Counted from the first letter of the stretch, positions 50,735 through 60,107 are shown. The stretch: 64,000 bases of DNA from Nocardia niwae NBRC 108934 = DSM 45340 (GCF_001613465.1 NZ_BDCK01000020.1:248001-312000); one strand, 5' to 3'. Notes: generated by a model from the letters alone, not told the origin. Numbers and translations: made by a program.

Positions 50735-51250
50735 GTGGTGAACTTCAGGTTCCGTCGAGCCCCGGCGCGCGACATCGATTCGGCGGTCGTCCGAGCCGCC
50801 GTCGACGCGCTGGAACTGCCCGAAGCCGTCTACAAGACCTGTCCGTGGCAGCCACGGGAGTTGGTGGACAAGGGATTGCGGCAGTGGCTGCTGTGCTGCG
50901 GCGCCGCCATGCGTGACGACCAGGTGATCGGCATGCCCTCGCACGCGGTGGACGAGGCATGGCACGGATTCATCCTGTGCACCAAGCGCTACGCCGACTT
51001 CTGTGCCACCGCCTACGGCCGCTTCCTGCACCATTTTCCGGAAGGGGACGGACCGCCGAATCCCGCGCACGGAACCATGGCCGAGCAGCTCGGCCGCACC
51101 GTGGTGGCGTGGTCGTTCGTAGCGGCTCCGGGCGAGGAATGCGTGCTGTGGGATCTGGATCGCCGGGTCGGTGTCGAGCACCCCTGGGGCATCGAGCGCG
51201 GGCGAGTCGAGGCCGTCGAGGCCGAACTCGCCCGCGCCCTCGCCTCCTGA
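50735..51250 (+). CDS. Glycine-rich-domain-protein-like (GRDP/DUF1399-related) protein
   Basis: A 171-residue protein. Motifs VDEAWHGFILCTKRYADFCATAYGRFLHHFPE, KTCPWQPRELVDKGLRQWLLCC and GEECVLWDLDRR resemble the N-terminal domain of glycine-rich-domain proteins of plants and bacteria. Function is unknown. TACAGT lies 6-11 nt upstream of GTG 50735, compatible with a leaderless transcript. It is divergent from the His/Cys-rich membrane protein; this pairing is itself an interesting context. Confidence 0.7.
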   Translation: MVNFRFRRAPARDIDSAVVRAAVDALELPEAVYKTCPWQPRELVDKGLRQWLLCCGAAMRDDQVIGMPSHAVDEAWHGFILCTKRYADFCATAYGRFLHHFPEGDGPPNPAHGTMAEQLGRTVVAWSFVAAPGEECVLWDLDRRVGVEHPWGIERGRVEAVEAELARALAS

Positions 51251-53029
51251 TCAGGTCAGCTTCACCCGCGCCGCCAGGAATCGGACGACGCCCGGCGCGA
51301 GCCGCCCGAAGTGATACTGCAGATGGGCCTCCGGCGTCACCGGCACGACGCTGCGGTTGGCCTCGACGGCCCGCACGATCCGCTCGGCCACCTTCTCCGG
51401 GCCGTAACGCCGCATCCGATAGAGGTTGTCGTAACGCTCCTGCTTGCGCTTCTCCTCCTCCGCTCCGACACCGGAGAACCGGGTGCGCCGCACGATGCCG
51501 GTGTGCACGATGCCGGGGCAGATGGTGTGTACCGAGATTCCGCGACCGGCTATTTCGGCCCGCAGACAGTCGGAGAACATGAACACCGCCGACTTGCTGG
51601 TGGAATACGCGCTGAATCCCTGCTGCGGACTATAGGCCGCCATGCTGGAGAGATTCACGATGTGCCCGCCGAGGCCGCGCTCGGCCATGGCCGGACCGAA
51701 CGCGCGACAGCCGGTGACCACGCCGCCGAGATTGATCCGCAGCACCCGGTCGAATTCTTCCGCCGAGGTCTCGAAGAAACCACCGGCCTGACCGATCCCG
51801 GCGTTGTTGATCAAGATGTCCGGCACGCCGTGGTTCCGCAACACCGTAGCCGCGTGCGCCCGCATCTCGCCTTCGTCGGCGACATCGAGCGGATAGGCAT
51901 GCGCCACACCGTGTTCGGCGGCGATCAGCTCGGCGGTCTGCTTCGCCGCCGCGAAATCGATATCGGAGACGACGATCTCGGCGCCACGGCGGGCGAGGGC
52001 GAGCGCGGTCGCACGGCCGATGCCGCTGCCTGCGCCCGTGACGACCACCAGCTGGTCTTCGAACGGCCGCGCGGTGCGGCCCACCTCGGCCCGGCGCAGG
52101 GTCCGGGGCGCCGCCGCGCCGCCGAGGGTGTCGATCAATTCGGTGGTCGCGGTGGCCAGCAGTTCCGGATGCGAGAACGGCATCCAGTGCCCGGCGGGTA
52201 CGTTTCGCCGCCACAACCGCTCGGTCCATTTGTCTTCGTCGTCGAATCCCGCGGGCCGCACGGCGACGTCGCGTCCGGCGACGATCAGCTGCACCGGCAC
52301 CTCGGTGTGCCGCTCACGCGGGGCGAGCATGTGTCGCACGATGTTCGCGCGGTAGATCAGCAGTCCGTCGACGATGTCGGTCCGGAAGGTGGGACCGAGG
52401 CGCACATTCGACGGCGCGGTCTCGTTCATGATCGAGACGACCCGCTGCCAGAAGCGTTCGGTCCCGATCAGACCGAAGGCGGCCCGCGGCAGGCCGGGAG
52501 CCATGAAGAAGAAGGTGTACGCCGACGAGAGCAGCTGGGTGAACGGCTGCCACACGTTGCGCGGTGTCGGGCGGGCCAGGCGGTTGCGGATCCACTTGCC
52601 GATGTGGTCCAGGTTCGGCCCCGAGACGGACGTGAACGACGCGATCCGGGCGGTCGCGCCAGGTTCGCACACCGCTTCCCATACCTGCACCGAACCCCAG
52701 TCGTGGGCGAGGACGTGCACCGGGCGGTCGGGGCTCACCGCGTCGGCGACGGCGTAGAAGTCCGCGGCCAGTCGATCGAGCCGGAAGTCGGCGGTGCGCC
52801 GGGTGCGGGTGGAGCGCCCGTGCCCACGGGTGTCGTAGGCGACGACGTGGAACCGCCGGGCCAGTTTCGGCACGACCGCGTCCCAGAGATGGTGGGTGTC
52901 GGGCCAGCCGTGCACCAGCACGACGGTTTCCGCGGCCGGGTCGCCGTATTCGTAGACGGCGAGGTCGAATTCGCCGCTGCGTACCGTTCGTTCGACCGCC
53001 GGGAGTTCGGCGATTTCGGTAGTGGTCAT
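51251..53029 (-). CDS. ephD: EphD-type alpha/beta-hydrolase - SDR fusion
   Basis: A 592-residue fusion, the same length as M. tuberculosis EphD. Residues 20-290 are an alpha/beta-hydrolase of epoxide-hydrolase type (LVHGWPDTHHLWDAVVPKL; nucleophile region LAHDWGSVQVWEA with Asp; the C-terminal His in AGHWMPFSHPE). Residues about 310-560 are a classical SDR (VVTGAGSGIGRATALALARR; catalytic SSMAAYSPQQGFSAYSTSK; PGIVHTGI). EphD helps process keto-mycolates in mycobacteria. It is last of a three-gene operon with the VanB-type reductase and the PF10118 protein, consistent with lipid modification. Confidence 0.88.
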   Translation of the reverse strand: MTTTEIAELPAVERTVRSGEFDLAVYEYGDPAAETVVLVHGWPDTHHLWDAVVPKLARRFHVVAYDTRGHGRSTRTRRTADFRLDRLAADFYAVADAVSPDRPVHVLAHDWGSVQVWEAVCEPGATARIASFTSVSGPNLDHIGKWIRNRLARPTPRNVWQPFTQLLSSAYTFFFMAPGLPRAAFGLIGTERFWQRVVSIMNETAPSNVRLGPTFRTDIVDGLLIYRANIVRHMLAPRERHTEVPVQLIVAGRDVAVRPAGFDDEDKWTERLWRRNVPAGHWMPFSHPELLATATTELIDTLGGAAAPRTLRRAEVGRTARPFEDQLVVVTGAGSGIGRATALALARRGAEIVVSDIDFAAAKQTAELIAAEHGVAHAYPLDVADEGEMRAHAATVLRNHGVPDILINNAGIGQAGGFFETSAEEFDRVLRINLGGVVTGCRAFGPAMAERGLGGHIVNLSSMAAYSPQQGFSAYSTSKSAVFMFSDCLRAEIAGRGISVHTICPGIVHTGIVRRTRFSGVGAEEEKRKQERYDNLYRMRRYGPEKVAERIVRAVEANRSVVPVTPEAHLQYHFGRLAPGVVRFLAARVKLT

Positions 53030-53061
53030 CAAGATTCTCCTCGACCGGCTCGGAGGCCGGA

Positions 53062-54165
53062 TCACAGATCGAGCACGAGGCGGCCACCGTCGGCGCGCGA
53101 GACGCAGACGAGCATCGCGCCCGCCTCCCGTTCGGCATCGGTGAGCACGCTGTCGCGGTGGTCGGGTTCGCCGGCCAGCACCCGGACCTTGCACGTGCGG
53201 CAGAAGCCCTGCCTGCACGAGTACGGACGGTCCGGCCGGGAGGCCAGGATGGCGTCGAGCGCGGTGCGATCCGCGCCGACCTCGACGAGCTCCCCGGTGG
53301 AGGCGAATCGGATCTCGAACGGCTTGCCGTTCACGATCGGCGGTGGCGAGAACCGCTCCGAATGCAGTTCCACGTAGGGCATTCCGCGCACGGCGGTGGC
53401 GATCGCGGTGGTCATCGGCACCGGACCGCAGCAATAGACCGCGGTGTCGGGCCCGATGCCGGGCAGCAGGGCGCTCGCGTCGGGAAGCCCGTGCTCATCG
53501 TCGGTGCGCACAAGGACGCGGTCGCCGAAGCCCGCGATCTCCTCGAGGAACGGCAGCGTGTCCCGGCTGCGCCCGGTGTACACCATCGACCACTCGATGC
53601 CGAGGCGGTGCGCCAGCCTGGCCATCGGCAGGATCGGCGTGATGCCGATGCCGCCCGCGACGAAATGCAAACGCGTGGCCGGCGATCCGTGGCCGGGTAC
53701 GGCGAACGGGAAAGCGTTGCGCGGGCCGCGCGCCACGATCGGCGTCCCCACCGCAAGCGCGTCGTGCACCTCCACGGAACCACCACCGCCTTCCGGAATC
53801 CGGCGCACCGCCACCCGGTAGGCGCGTACGTCGGCCGGGTCGCCGCACAGCGAGTACTGCCGCAGGCGGCCGGAAGGCAGCTCCAGATCGAGGTGGGCGC
53901 CTGGACGCCAGCGCGGCAGCGCGCGCCCATCGGAGGCGGCCAGCCGCAGGCTCACCACGTCCTGATCGTGCGCCTCGATTCGCCGCTCGGTGACCACCAG
54001 CGCCAGCCGCCGGTCGTCCACCCGCGCACGCGGCTCGCGCCGGTTGACCAGGGTGGTCCAGCGCAATCGCGCCGAGGCCACCGCGTCGAGCACCCGCACG
54101 GTGCGGTCGACCTCGCGCCTGCCGAACAGGTCCGCGGGCAGACGCTCGGGCACCGGCGACGTCAC
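53062..54165 (-). CDS. VanB/PDR-type oxidoreductase (FAD/NAD plus C-terminal 2Fe-2S)
   Basis: A 367-residue electron-transfer flavoprotein. The FAD domain has LRQYSLCGDP, the NAD domain LHFVAGGIGITPILPMARL and VYCCGPVPM, and the C-terminus is a plant-type ferredoxin with CRQGFCRTCKVRVLAGEPDHRDSVL...LVCVSRA (four Cys). It would feed electrons to a monooxygenase, desaturase or hydroxylase. It overlaps the PF10118 gene by 4 nt and precedes ephD by 32 nt. GTG 54165 begins the family-like sequence. Confidence 0.85.
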   Translation of the reverse strand: MTSPVPERLPADLFGRREVDRTVRVLDAVASARLRWTTLVNRREPRARVDDRRLALVVTERRIEAHDQDVVSLRLAASDGRALPRWRPGAHLDLELPSGRLRQYSLCGDPADVRAYRVAVRRIPEGGGGSVEVHDALAVGTPIVARGPRNAFPFAVPGHGSPATRLHFVAGGIGITPILPMARLAHRLGIEWSMVYTGRSRDTLPFLEEIAGFGDRVLVRTDDEHGLPDASALLPGIGPDTAVYCCGPVPMTTAIATAVRGMPYVELHSERFSPPPIVNGKPFEIRFASTGELVEVGADRTALDAILASRPDRPYSCRQGFCRTCKVRVLAGEPDHRDSVLTDAEREAGAMLVCVSRADGGRLVLDL

Positions 54166-55064
54166 GAGGCCTGCGCCTGCGCCGCCGGGGATTTGGCCAG
54201 GTAGGCCACCGCCTGCGCGGTGGAACCCACCGTCTCGGGGTTGTAGCCGGGGTTGAAGGTGCTCAGCGCACTCCACAACAGCGAGGGAACGCCGGGCAAC
54301 GCGCCGCGCCGCATCGCGCCGAAGACCTTCGCGAGCAGGCGGGGATAGCCGAGGTCGGGCAGATCCCGGTCCTGGTGGACGAGGAACTTGGTGCCGCGCA
54401 CCACGAGGGTGAGGAAGATCGGGAACACCAGCAGCATCAGTCCGGCGCGCCGCACGTATCCGGCGCCGAAGTACACGGCCACGTCGTGTGCGACGTGGCG
54501 GTGCTCGACCTCCTCCGCCCCGTGCCAGCGGAACAGGTCCGCCATGCGGGGATCGGCGCCGAACCGTTCCAGGTCGGCGTTGAGCACCCAATCGCCGAGG
54601 TAGGCGAAGAAGTGCTCCAGGCAGGCGATGAAGGCCAGCCGCTCGATCAGCACCTGCCGTTCGGCTACGCCCGCCACATCTTTCGGCCCGAGCGTGCGGC
54701 GGAACAGGTACTCGGCCTGGCGCAGATAGGGCTCGGGATCGATGCCGTGCCCGGCGAGCACCTCGTGCAGCACCTTGTCGTGCGTCTCGGCGTGCATCGA
54801 TTCCTGACCGATGAACCCGAGCATCGCCTCGCGCAGCTTCTCGTCCCGCACAGAGGGCAGGGCCTCCGCGTACGTCGCGCAGAACATGCGCTCGCCTTCG
54901 GGCAGCAGCAGATTCAGCGAATTGATCAGATGCGAGGCGATGGGCTCGGCGGGCATCCAGCGCAGTGGGGTGTCCGACCAGTCGAAACGCACATTGCGAG
55001 CGTGCAGCGCCACGGCGCCCGGGTCGGTGTCGGGCCGCCACCCAGCCCTGCGAAGTAGCTTCAT
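54162..55064 (-). CDS. PF10118-type predicted metal-dependent hydrolase
   Basis: A 300-residue membrane-associated protein. Conserved acidic/His motifs are GQESMHAETHD, LIERLAFIACLEHFFAYLGD and AEEVEHRHVAHDVAVYFG, as in the uncharacterised PF10118 family, which resembles di-iron carboxylate proteins. A hydrophobic segment follows (RAGLMLLVFPIFLTLVV). The function is unproven; partners in the operon (a reductase and EphD) suggest lipid oxidation. ATG 55064 has GAGGAG 5 nt upstream. It is the first gene of the operon; the spacer to WS/DGAT carries a KstR-like operator. Confidence 0.82.
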   Translation of the reverse strand: MKLLRRAGWRPDTDPGAVALHARNVRFDWSDTPLRWMPAEPIASHLINSLNLLLPEGERMFCATYAEALPSVRDEKLREAMLGFIGQESMHAETHDKVLHEVLAGHGIDPEPYLRQAEYLFRRTLGPKDVAGVAERQVLIERLAFIACLEHFFAYLGDWVLNADLERFGADPRMADLFRWHGAEEVEHRHVAHDVAVYFGAGYVRRAGLMLLVFPIFLTLVVRGTKFLVHQDRDLPDLGYPRLLAKVFGAMRRGALPGVPSLLWSALSTFNPGYNPETVGSTAQAVAYLAKSPAAQAQAS

Positions 55065-55233
55065 CGATACTCCTCGATCGGCACGCGCCCGCAATCGCCG
55101 CGCGATTCCTACATATCCGTAGCAAGGATCATACACATATATAGAACCTTCGGTAACACACAAAAGGACGCGGCCGCGCTGTACGGTGACACAACTTCGC
55201 GACAGTCGTCACACCGGCCGTTTCCGGCACAGA

Positions 55234-55251
55234 ACTAGAACGTGTTCTAGT
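55234..55251. promoter_or_regulatory. KstR-type operator upstream of WS/DGAT
   Basis: ACTAGAACGTGTTCTAGT, an 18-bp palindrome broken only at its centre. Positions 55236-55249 match the KstR consensus TnnAACnnGTTnnA exactly. It lies 12 nt before the WS/DGAT start and between it and the lipid operon on the other strand. Confidence 0.75.
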
Positions 55252-55262
55252 AGGCTTTTGCT

Positions 55263-56654
55263 ATGGAACGATTGACCGGATTGGATGCCAGCTTTCTCTA
55301 CTTGGAAACCGGGACCCAGCATCTGCACGTCTGCGCGCTGCTGATCCTCGACCCGTCGCCGGGCGACTACTCCTTCGAGGGATTCAAGGCCGAACTGGCG
55401 CGGCGGATTCCGCTGATCCCGCAGATGCGCCGCCGCGTATACGAGGTGCCGTTGAATCTCGACCACCCCGTCTGGGTGGAGGACGCGAACTTCGACCTCG
55501 ACTACCACGTGCGCCGGATCGCCATCGCGGCGCCGGCCGGGCGCCGTGAACTGGCCGAACTCCTCGGCGACATCGCCAGCCGTCCCATGGATCGTGATCG
55601 CCCGCTGTGGGAGATGTCCGTGGTGGAGGGCCTCGACGACGGGAAGGTCGCGGTGATCTGCAAATACCACCACGCCGCCGTGGATGGCATCACCGGCGCC
55701 AACCTCATGATGCATCTGTGCGATCCGGAGCCCGGCGTCACCAAAGAGGTACCCGAGCAGCAGTGGCGCCCCGAACGGAAGCCGAACGACTGGCAGCTGC
55801 TGGCCGAAGCGGTGGTGAAATTCCCGACCCGGGCGGGCATCGTCGGCATGCTGCCGAAAACCGTGGGCGTGGTCGCCGGCTTCGCGCAGCGTCGGCGCGA
55901 GAACAAGACGGGCATGGCCGTACCGTTCTCCGCTCCTCGCACGCCCTTCAATCTCGCCATCACCCCGCACCGCGCCGTCGCGTTCACCCAGGTCGAACTC
56001 GACGCCATCAAGGAGATCCGCTCCGCGTTCGGCGTCAAGGTCAACGACGTGGTGCTGACCGTGGTCGCCGGTGCGCTGCGCTCCTACCTGGCCGGACGCG
56101 ACGAATTGCCGGACCGTTCGCTGATCGCTTCCGTGCCCGTCTCGGTGCACGAGTCCACCCGGCACACCGCGGGCATCAACAAGGTCTCCGCGCTGTTCGC
56201 ACGGCTCGGCACCGACATCGCCGACCCGGTGGAACGCCTGCGCGAGGTGGCCGAGGCCAATCGCGGGGCCAAGGAGGAGCACGAAGTGATCGGCGCCGAC
56301 TTCCTGCAGGACTGGTCGAAGTACGCGCCGCCGAACACCTTCCGGCTCGCGGCGCGGATGTACTCGTCGCTCAAGCTGGCGGAGATGCATCCGGTGGTGC
56401 ACAACCTGGTGGTGTCCAACGTGCCCGGGCCGCCGATGCCGCTGTACTTCCTCGGCATCCGGGTGGACGGGATGTACCCGTTCGGGCCGGTGTTCCACGG
56501 CGCGGGACTGACGGTGACCGTGCTGTCGAACAACGACAAGCTGAACTTCGGCTTCATCGCCTGCAAGGAACTGGTGCCCGACATCGGGGCGCTCACCGAC
56601 GCCGTTCCCGGCGTAGTAGCCGAATTGCTGTCCGCGGCGCGGAAATCGGGCTGA
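55263..56654 (+). CDS. Wax ester synthase/diacylglycerol acyltransferase (WS/DGAT)
   Basis: A 463-residue acyltransferase. It begins MERLTGLDASFLYLETGTQHLHVCALLILDP and carries the active-site motif HHAAVDG (H136, H137, D141), with NDVVLTVVAGALRSYL and the C-terminal NVPGPPMPLYFLG typical of the family. It makes triacylglycerol and/or wax esters from acyl-CoA at the membrane. A KstR-like operator is 12 nt upstream. It converges with the next gene, 43 nt apart. Confidence 0.92.
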   Translation: MERLTGLDASFLYLETGTQHLHVCALLILDPSPGDYSFEGFKAELARRIPLIPQMRRRVYEVPLNLDHPVWVEDANFDLDYHVRRIAIAAPAGRRELAELLGDIASRPMDRDRPLWEMSVVEGLDDGKVAVICKYHHAAVDGITGANLMMHLCDPEPGVTKEVPEQQWRPERKPNDWQLLAEAVVKFPTRAGIVGMLPKTVGVVAGFAQRRRENKTGMAVPFSAPRTPFNLAITPHRAVAFTQVELDAIKEIRSAFGVKVNDVVLTVVAGALRSYLAGRDELPDRSLIASVPVSVHESTRHTAGINKVSALFARLGTDIADPVERLREVAEANRGAKEEHEVIGADFLQDWSKYAPPNTFRLAARMYSSLKLAEMHPVVHNLVVSNVPGPPMPLYFLGIRVDGMYPFGPVFHGAGLTVTVLSNNDKLNFGFIACKELVPDIGALTDAVPGVVAELLSAARKSG

Positions 56655-56697
56655 GCGCCGGTTCCCTGTCCGCCACCGCCGCCGGACAGGGCGCCAT

Positions 56698-57594
56698 TCA
56701 CAGCCGCGCGGCGACGGCCTCGCACGCCTCGAGCAACACCGGCACGAAACGGTCCGCCTCGAGCACGCAGCACGCGTGCCCGGCCGCGACACGGTGCACG
56801 CTCGCACCCCGGATCATCGTCGCCATCTCCACCTGCCGGTAGGCCGGAATCGCCCGGTCCCGCGTGGTGACGACCACGGCCGTCGGCATCGCCAGGTCGG
56901 GCAGCCACGCGGTCGCGTCGAAACGACCGACCACGGCGAGAACTTGGGTGAGCGCCCACCCACTGGTGCTGCGGAACTCGCCGAACGCCCAGCGATCCAG
57001 CCGCCCCGGCGCCCAGGTGACCGCCGGAAGCTCGGGCAACCGGCCCGCGAGCTTCTCGGCACGGCGATAGGAATGCGGCCCCACCGCGGCGGCGAAGGCG
57101 CCGAACGTTTGATGAAAAGCGTGCTCGCGCCATTTCTCGCGGAACCGATAGGGCGTCGCGCAGAGCACCAGCCCGCTCACCCGGTCCGGATGGCGATGGC
57201 CCGCCAGCAGGCTCACGATTCCGCCCAGCGAGAACCCCACGCAGACGGCGCGGTCGATGCTCAGCGCGTCGAGCACGGCCGCCACGTCGTCGGCGCAGTC
57301 CTCCAAGGTGAACCGCTCGGAGCGGATGCCGCGCCCGTGCCACCGCTGGTCGAACAGGACCACCCGGTACCGCCGCGCCAGCGCCGCCAGGGAAGGGAAC
57401 CAGGTGAGGTACGCGGTACAGGCGGTGGCGTGCAGCAGCACCAGCGTGGGCGCGTGCTCGGGCCCCGGGATGTCGACGACGTAGGTCCGGCCCCGGCCCG
57501 CGAGGTCGACCAGGCGGCCCCCGGGCACCTCGGCGATGTCCGGCACCCGGAAGCGTCCGCCCAACCGCGGCACGCTTCGGCCGGAGTTCGTCAT
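56698..57594 (-). CDS. Alpha/beta-hydrolase
   Basis: A 298-residue hydrolase. The oxyanion region is LVLLHATACTAYLTWFPSL, the nucleophile elbow GFSLGGIVSLLAG (Ser), and the His region near the C-terminus is VAAGHACCVLEAD. Such proteins cleave esters, epoxides or C-C bonds; the substrate is unknown. ATG 57594 follows a KstR-type operator at 57630, so steroid or lipid regulation is likely. Confidence 0.82.
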   Translation of the reverse strand: MTNSGRSVPRLGGRFRVPDIAEVPGGRLVDLAGRGRTYVVDIPGPEHAPTLVLLHATACTAYLTWFPSLAALARRYRVVLFDQRWHGRGIRSERFTLEDCADDVAAVLDALSIDRAVCVGFSLGGIVSLLAGHRHPDRVSGLVLCATPYRFREKWREHAFHQTFGAFAAAVGPHSYRRAEKLAGRLPELPAVTWAPGRLDRWAFGEFRSTSGWALTQVLAVVGRFDATAWLPDLAMPTAVVVTTRDRAIPAYRQVEMATMIRGASVHRVAAGHACCVLEADRFVPVLLEACEAVAARL

Positions 57595-57629
57595 GACGCA
57601 CCTCCCTGGGTCGCACCGCAGGACATTTT

Positions 57630-57643
57630 TAGAACGCGTTCTA
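57630..57643. promoter_or_regulatory. KstR-type operator upstream of the alpha/beta-hydrolase
   Basis: TAGAACGCGTTCTA, a perfect 14-bp palindrome that matches TnnAACnnGTTnnA exactly, 36 nt upstream of the hydrolase start. Confidence 0.75.
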
Positions 57644-58123
57644 CATGATCATGGCATACCCGCGCCCTGGGGACGCCTGCCGGTCACCCTCAGCGAGGCG
57701 CGCGGAACCCCTTGCCTACGCGCCGACCGCGCGGCGATCCCGGTACGCAGCGACCGGGAACGTCGCGGCCGGCATCGGCCGGGCGGCGGTCGAGATCGGC
57801 CGATCGCGACCCGGGACACACGCCAGATGGTTCGACGGAGACGGCGGGCGTCATCTCGACAGAGCCGGATACCTCGATGTTCACCCGGCCTGTCGCTGTA
57901 TGCGATCCGATGCCCGGGCGACGTGCGGCCGCCAAGCGGCGACGTGCGGCCGAACCCCGAGCCCGTCCAGCCTCCGCCAGTCCGACAGAGGACCGGCCGA
58001 GCGACGGCAGCGAACCCGAGGGCAGCGACGTGCGGCCACGCGGCGGCACACCCGGAAGAGCCGCCCGTCCACCGCCTCCACCTGGGTTACTGTCGCCAGA
58101 CGCGTCGGCACAGGGCGCGTTTC
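57644..58123. other. Intergenic region without a supported gene
   Basis: About 480 nt of G+C-rich DNA. Open frames on both strands are Pro/Arg-rich with no family feature or ribosome site. Confidence 0.5.
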
Positions 58124-58137
58124 TGTAACGTGTTGCA
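58124..58137. promoter_or_regulatory. KstR-type operator upstream of the hydroxysteroid dehydrogenase
   Basis: TGTAACGTGTTGCA matches TnnAACnnGTTnnA exactly, 28 nt upstream of ATG 58166. Confidence 0.65.
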
Positions 58138-58165
58138 GACGGTTCGAGAGACGGAGGTACCCCGG

Positions 58166-58909
58166 ATGGGGCGGTTGACCGGCAAGGTGGCGTTGATCAG
58201 CGGCGGAGCGCGCGGAATGGGCGCGGCACACGCCAGGGCCCTGGTCGCCGCGGACGCGCGCGTGGTGCTGGGCGATGTGCTCGACGACGAGGGGGCCGCG
58301 CTCGCCGCGGAGCTCGGCGACAACGCCGCCTACGTGCACCTCGACGTGCGGGAGCCAGAGGAGTGGCGCACAGCCGTCGGCGAGGCGGTGCAGCGATTCG
58401 GGTCGCTGAGCGTCCTGGTGAACAACGCGGGCATCGTCAACGGCAACCTGCTCGTCGCGTTCGAGCTGGCCGAATGGCAGCGGATCATCGATGTCAACCT
58501 CACCGGCACCTTCCTCGGCATGAAGGCCGCCACGCCCGCGATGATCGAGGCGGGCGGAGGCTCGATCATCAACATCTCCTCTGTGGAGGGCATGCGCGGC
58601 AGCCCGGGGCTGCACGGCTACACCGCCACCAAGTTCGCCGTGCGCGGGCTCACCAAATCCACCGCGCTCGAACTGGCGCAGTACAAGATCCGGGTGAATT
58701 CCGTGCATCCCGGCCTCATTCGCACCCCGATGACGGAGAACATCCCCGAGGATTTCCTGCAGATCCCGCTCGGTCGCGCCGCCGACCCGGCTGAGGTCTC
58801 CGCCCTGGTGACGTTCCTGGCCAGCGACGAATCGTCGTACTCCACCGGAGCCGAGTTCGTCATCGACGGCGGTCTGACCGTGGGCGTCCCGCACAAGAGC
58901 TTCGGCTGA
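58166..58909 (+). CDS. fabG3: 3-alpha,20-beta-hydroxysteroid dehydrogenase-like SDR (FabG3 type)
   Basis: A 247-residue classical SDR. It has GRLTGKVALISGGARGMGAAHARALV, VNNAGIV, the catalytic ISSVEGMRGSPGLHGYTATKFAVRGLTKS (Ser-Tyr-Lys) and the C-terminal DESSYSTGAEFVIDGGLTVG. Most of these blocks match M. tuberculosis Rv2002 (3-alpha,20-beta-HSD) closely as I recall it. It oxidises or reduces steroid ketones with NAD(H). ATG 58166 has GGAGG 8-9 nt upstream. The KstR-type site just upstream fits steroid control. Confidence 0.88.
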   Translation: MGRLTGKVALISGGARGMGAAHARALVAADARVVLGDVLDDEGAALAAELGDNAAYVHLDVREPEEWRTAVGEAVQRFGSLSVLVNNAGIVNGNLLVAFELAEWQRIIDVNLTGTFLGMKAATPAMIEAGGGSIINISSVEGMRGSPGLHGYTATKFAVRGLTKSTALELAQYKIRVNSVHPGLIRTPMTENIPEDFLQIPLGRAADPAEVSALVTFLASDESSYSTGAEFVIDGGLTVGVPHKSFG

Positions 58910-58910
58910 G

Positions 58911-59912
58911 TCAGCCGCGGGTGGCCAGCAGAGCGAGCGGCGGCAGCGACACCAGCGCGACGCCCACGACAGCGGTGCTCCATTTATAGGCCACCAGCAG
59001 CGCGGCGAATTCGCGCAGGAACGCACTGGGCAGGTAGTAGAAGGCGGTCCTGGCGCCCGTCACCTCGGCGTCGAGGTGGAGGCGGCGCGCCAGGATCGCC
59101 GTGCGCAGCACATGAAAATTGCTCGTCACCAGCACCATGCGCGTAGTCTTGCCGCACTCGCCGAGCAGCCGCTTGGTGAAGAGCAGATTCTCCTCGGTGG
59201 ACCCCGATCGGTCCTCCAGCACCACGCGGTCTTCCGGCACGCCGCGGCCGATGAGGTACTCCGCCATCGCCGCCGCCTCGGAGACCTCCTCGTCGCATCC
59301 CTTACCGCCACTGGCGATCAGCAGCGGGGCACGCCCGTCGTCCGTTTCCCCGCGGTATACCTCGATCGCTCGCTCCAGGCGCGCGGCCAGCAGCGGCGAC
59401 ACCTCCCCGTCGACCAGCCCCGCTCCGTGCACGACGATCGCGTCCATCCCGCGCTGATAGGGCAACAGGCCGTAGCAGAGCGAATACAGCAGGAACGCGG
59501 TGAACAAAAACCCGACGTAGCTGATCGCCATCGTCAGTGACGCCAAAAGCACTGCGAGCCAGAGGCTTCCGGTCAGAAGGGCCAGCCCGAGCACCACATA
59601 CGGCACCAACAGCGCTATCCCGAGACCCAGTGGCAGCAGATTCGGGACATGCCAGCCCTCACGGCGAATCAGCTGCGCGCCGTTGGCGATCGACAACCCG
59701 GCGAGCACCAGGACCAGCAACGGAGACAGCAGCACCACCAGCGGTGCGAGCACCACCGGCAGATCGCCCTCGACGATCCGGCCGACCGCCCACGCGCCGA
59801 CGAACCCCGTCCCGAGAAGCAGGAACACCCCGTGGCCGAGCCGCCTTCGGTCCCTGCCGAATCGCACCGCGAACACACCGAACAGGACGACGCCCACGAC
59901 CAGCAGAAACAC
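58911..59912 (-). CDS. YdcF/SanA-like DUF218 membrane protein
   Basis: A 333-residue protein. The first 170 residues have about five or six helices (FLLVVGVVLFGVFAVRF, VVLAPLVVLLSPLLVLVLAGLSIANG, LLPLGLGIALLVPYVVLGLALLTG, MAISYVGFLFTAFLLYSLCY). The C-terminal DUF218 domain has MDAIVVHGAG, LLIASGGKGCDEEVSEAAAMAEYL and TTRMVLVTSNFHVLRTAILAR. The family is implicated in envelope or vancomycin tolerance. GTG 59912 follows TACCGT by 6 nt, so it may be leaderless; ATG 60017 is less likely. It converges with fabG3. Confidence 0.78.
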   Translation of the reverse strand: MFLLVVGVVLFGVFAVRFGRDRRRLGHGVFLLLGTGFVGAWAVGRIVEGDLPVVLAPLVVLLSPLLVLVLAGLSIANGAQLIRREGWHVPNLLPLGLGIALLVPYVVLGLALLTGSLWLAVLLASLTMAISYVGFLFTAFLLYSLCYGLLPYQRGMDAIVVHGAGLVDGEVSPLLAARLERAIEVYRGETDDGRAPLLIASGGKGCDEEVSEAAAMAEYLIGRGVPEDRVVLEDRSGSTEENLLFTKRLLGECGKTTRMVLVTSNFHVLRTAILARRLHLDAEVTGARTAFYYLPSAFLREFAALLVAYKWSTAVVGVALVSLPPLALLATRG

Positions 59913-60107
59913 CGCGCTACGGTAACCGACCGGTGAGCACCGCGCCCGGCCGTCCCCGAGCGGCGCGGCTACCTCGGCTTTTTCCGATCGTCCCCTACAG
60001 TGTGCAGGTCCGGGCATCGGTCACTGGCGATCGTCCGGATGCATTCGACTTCAGCACACCAGCGTTACGCACCAGCACGTCGTGATGAATGGGAGTCGAC
60101 GAAGAAC

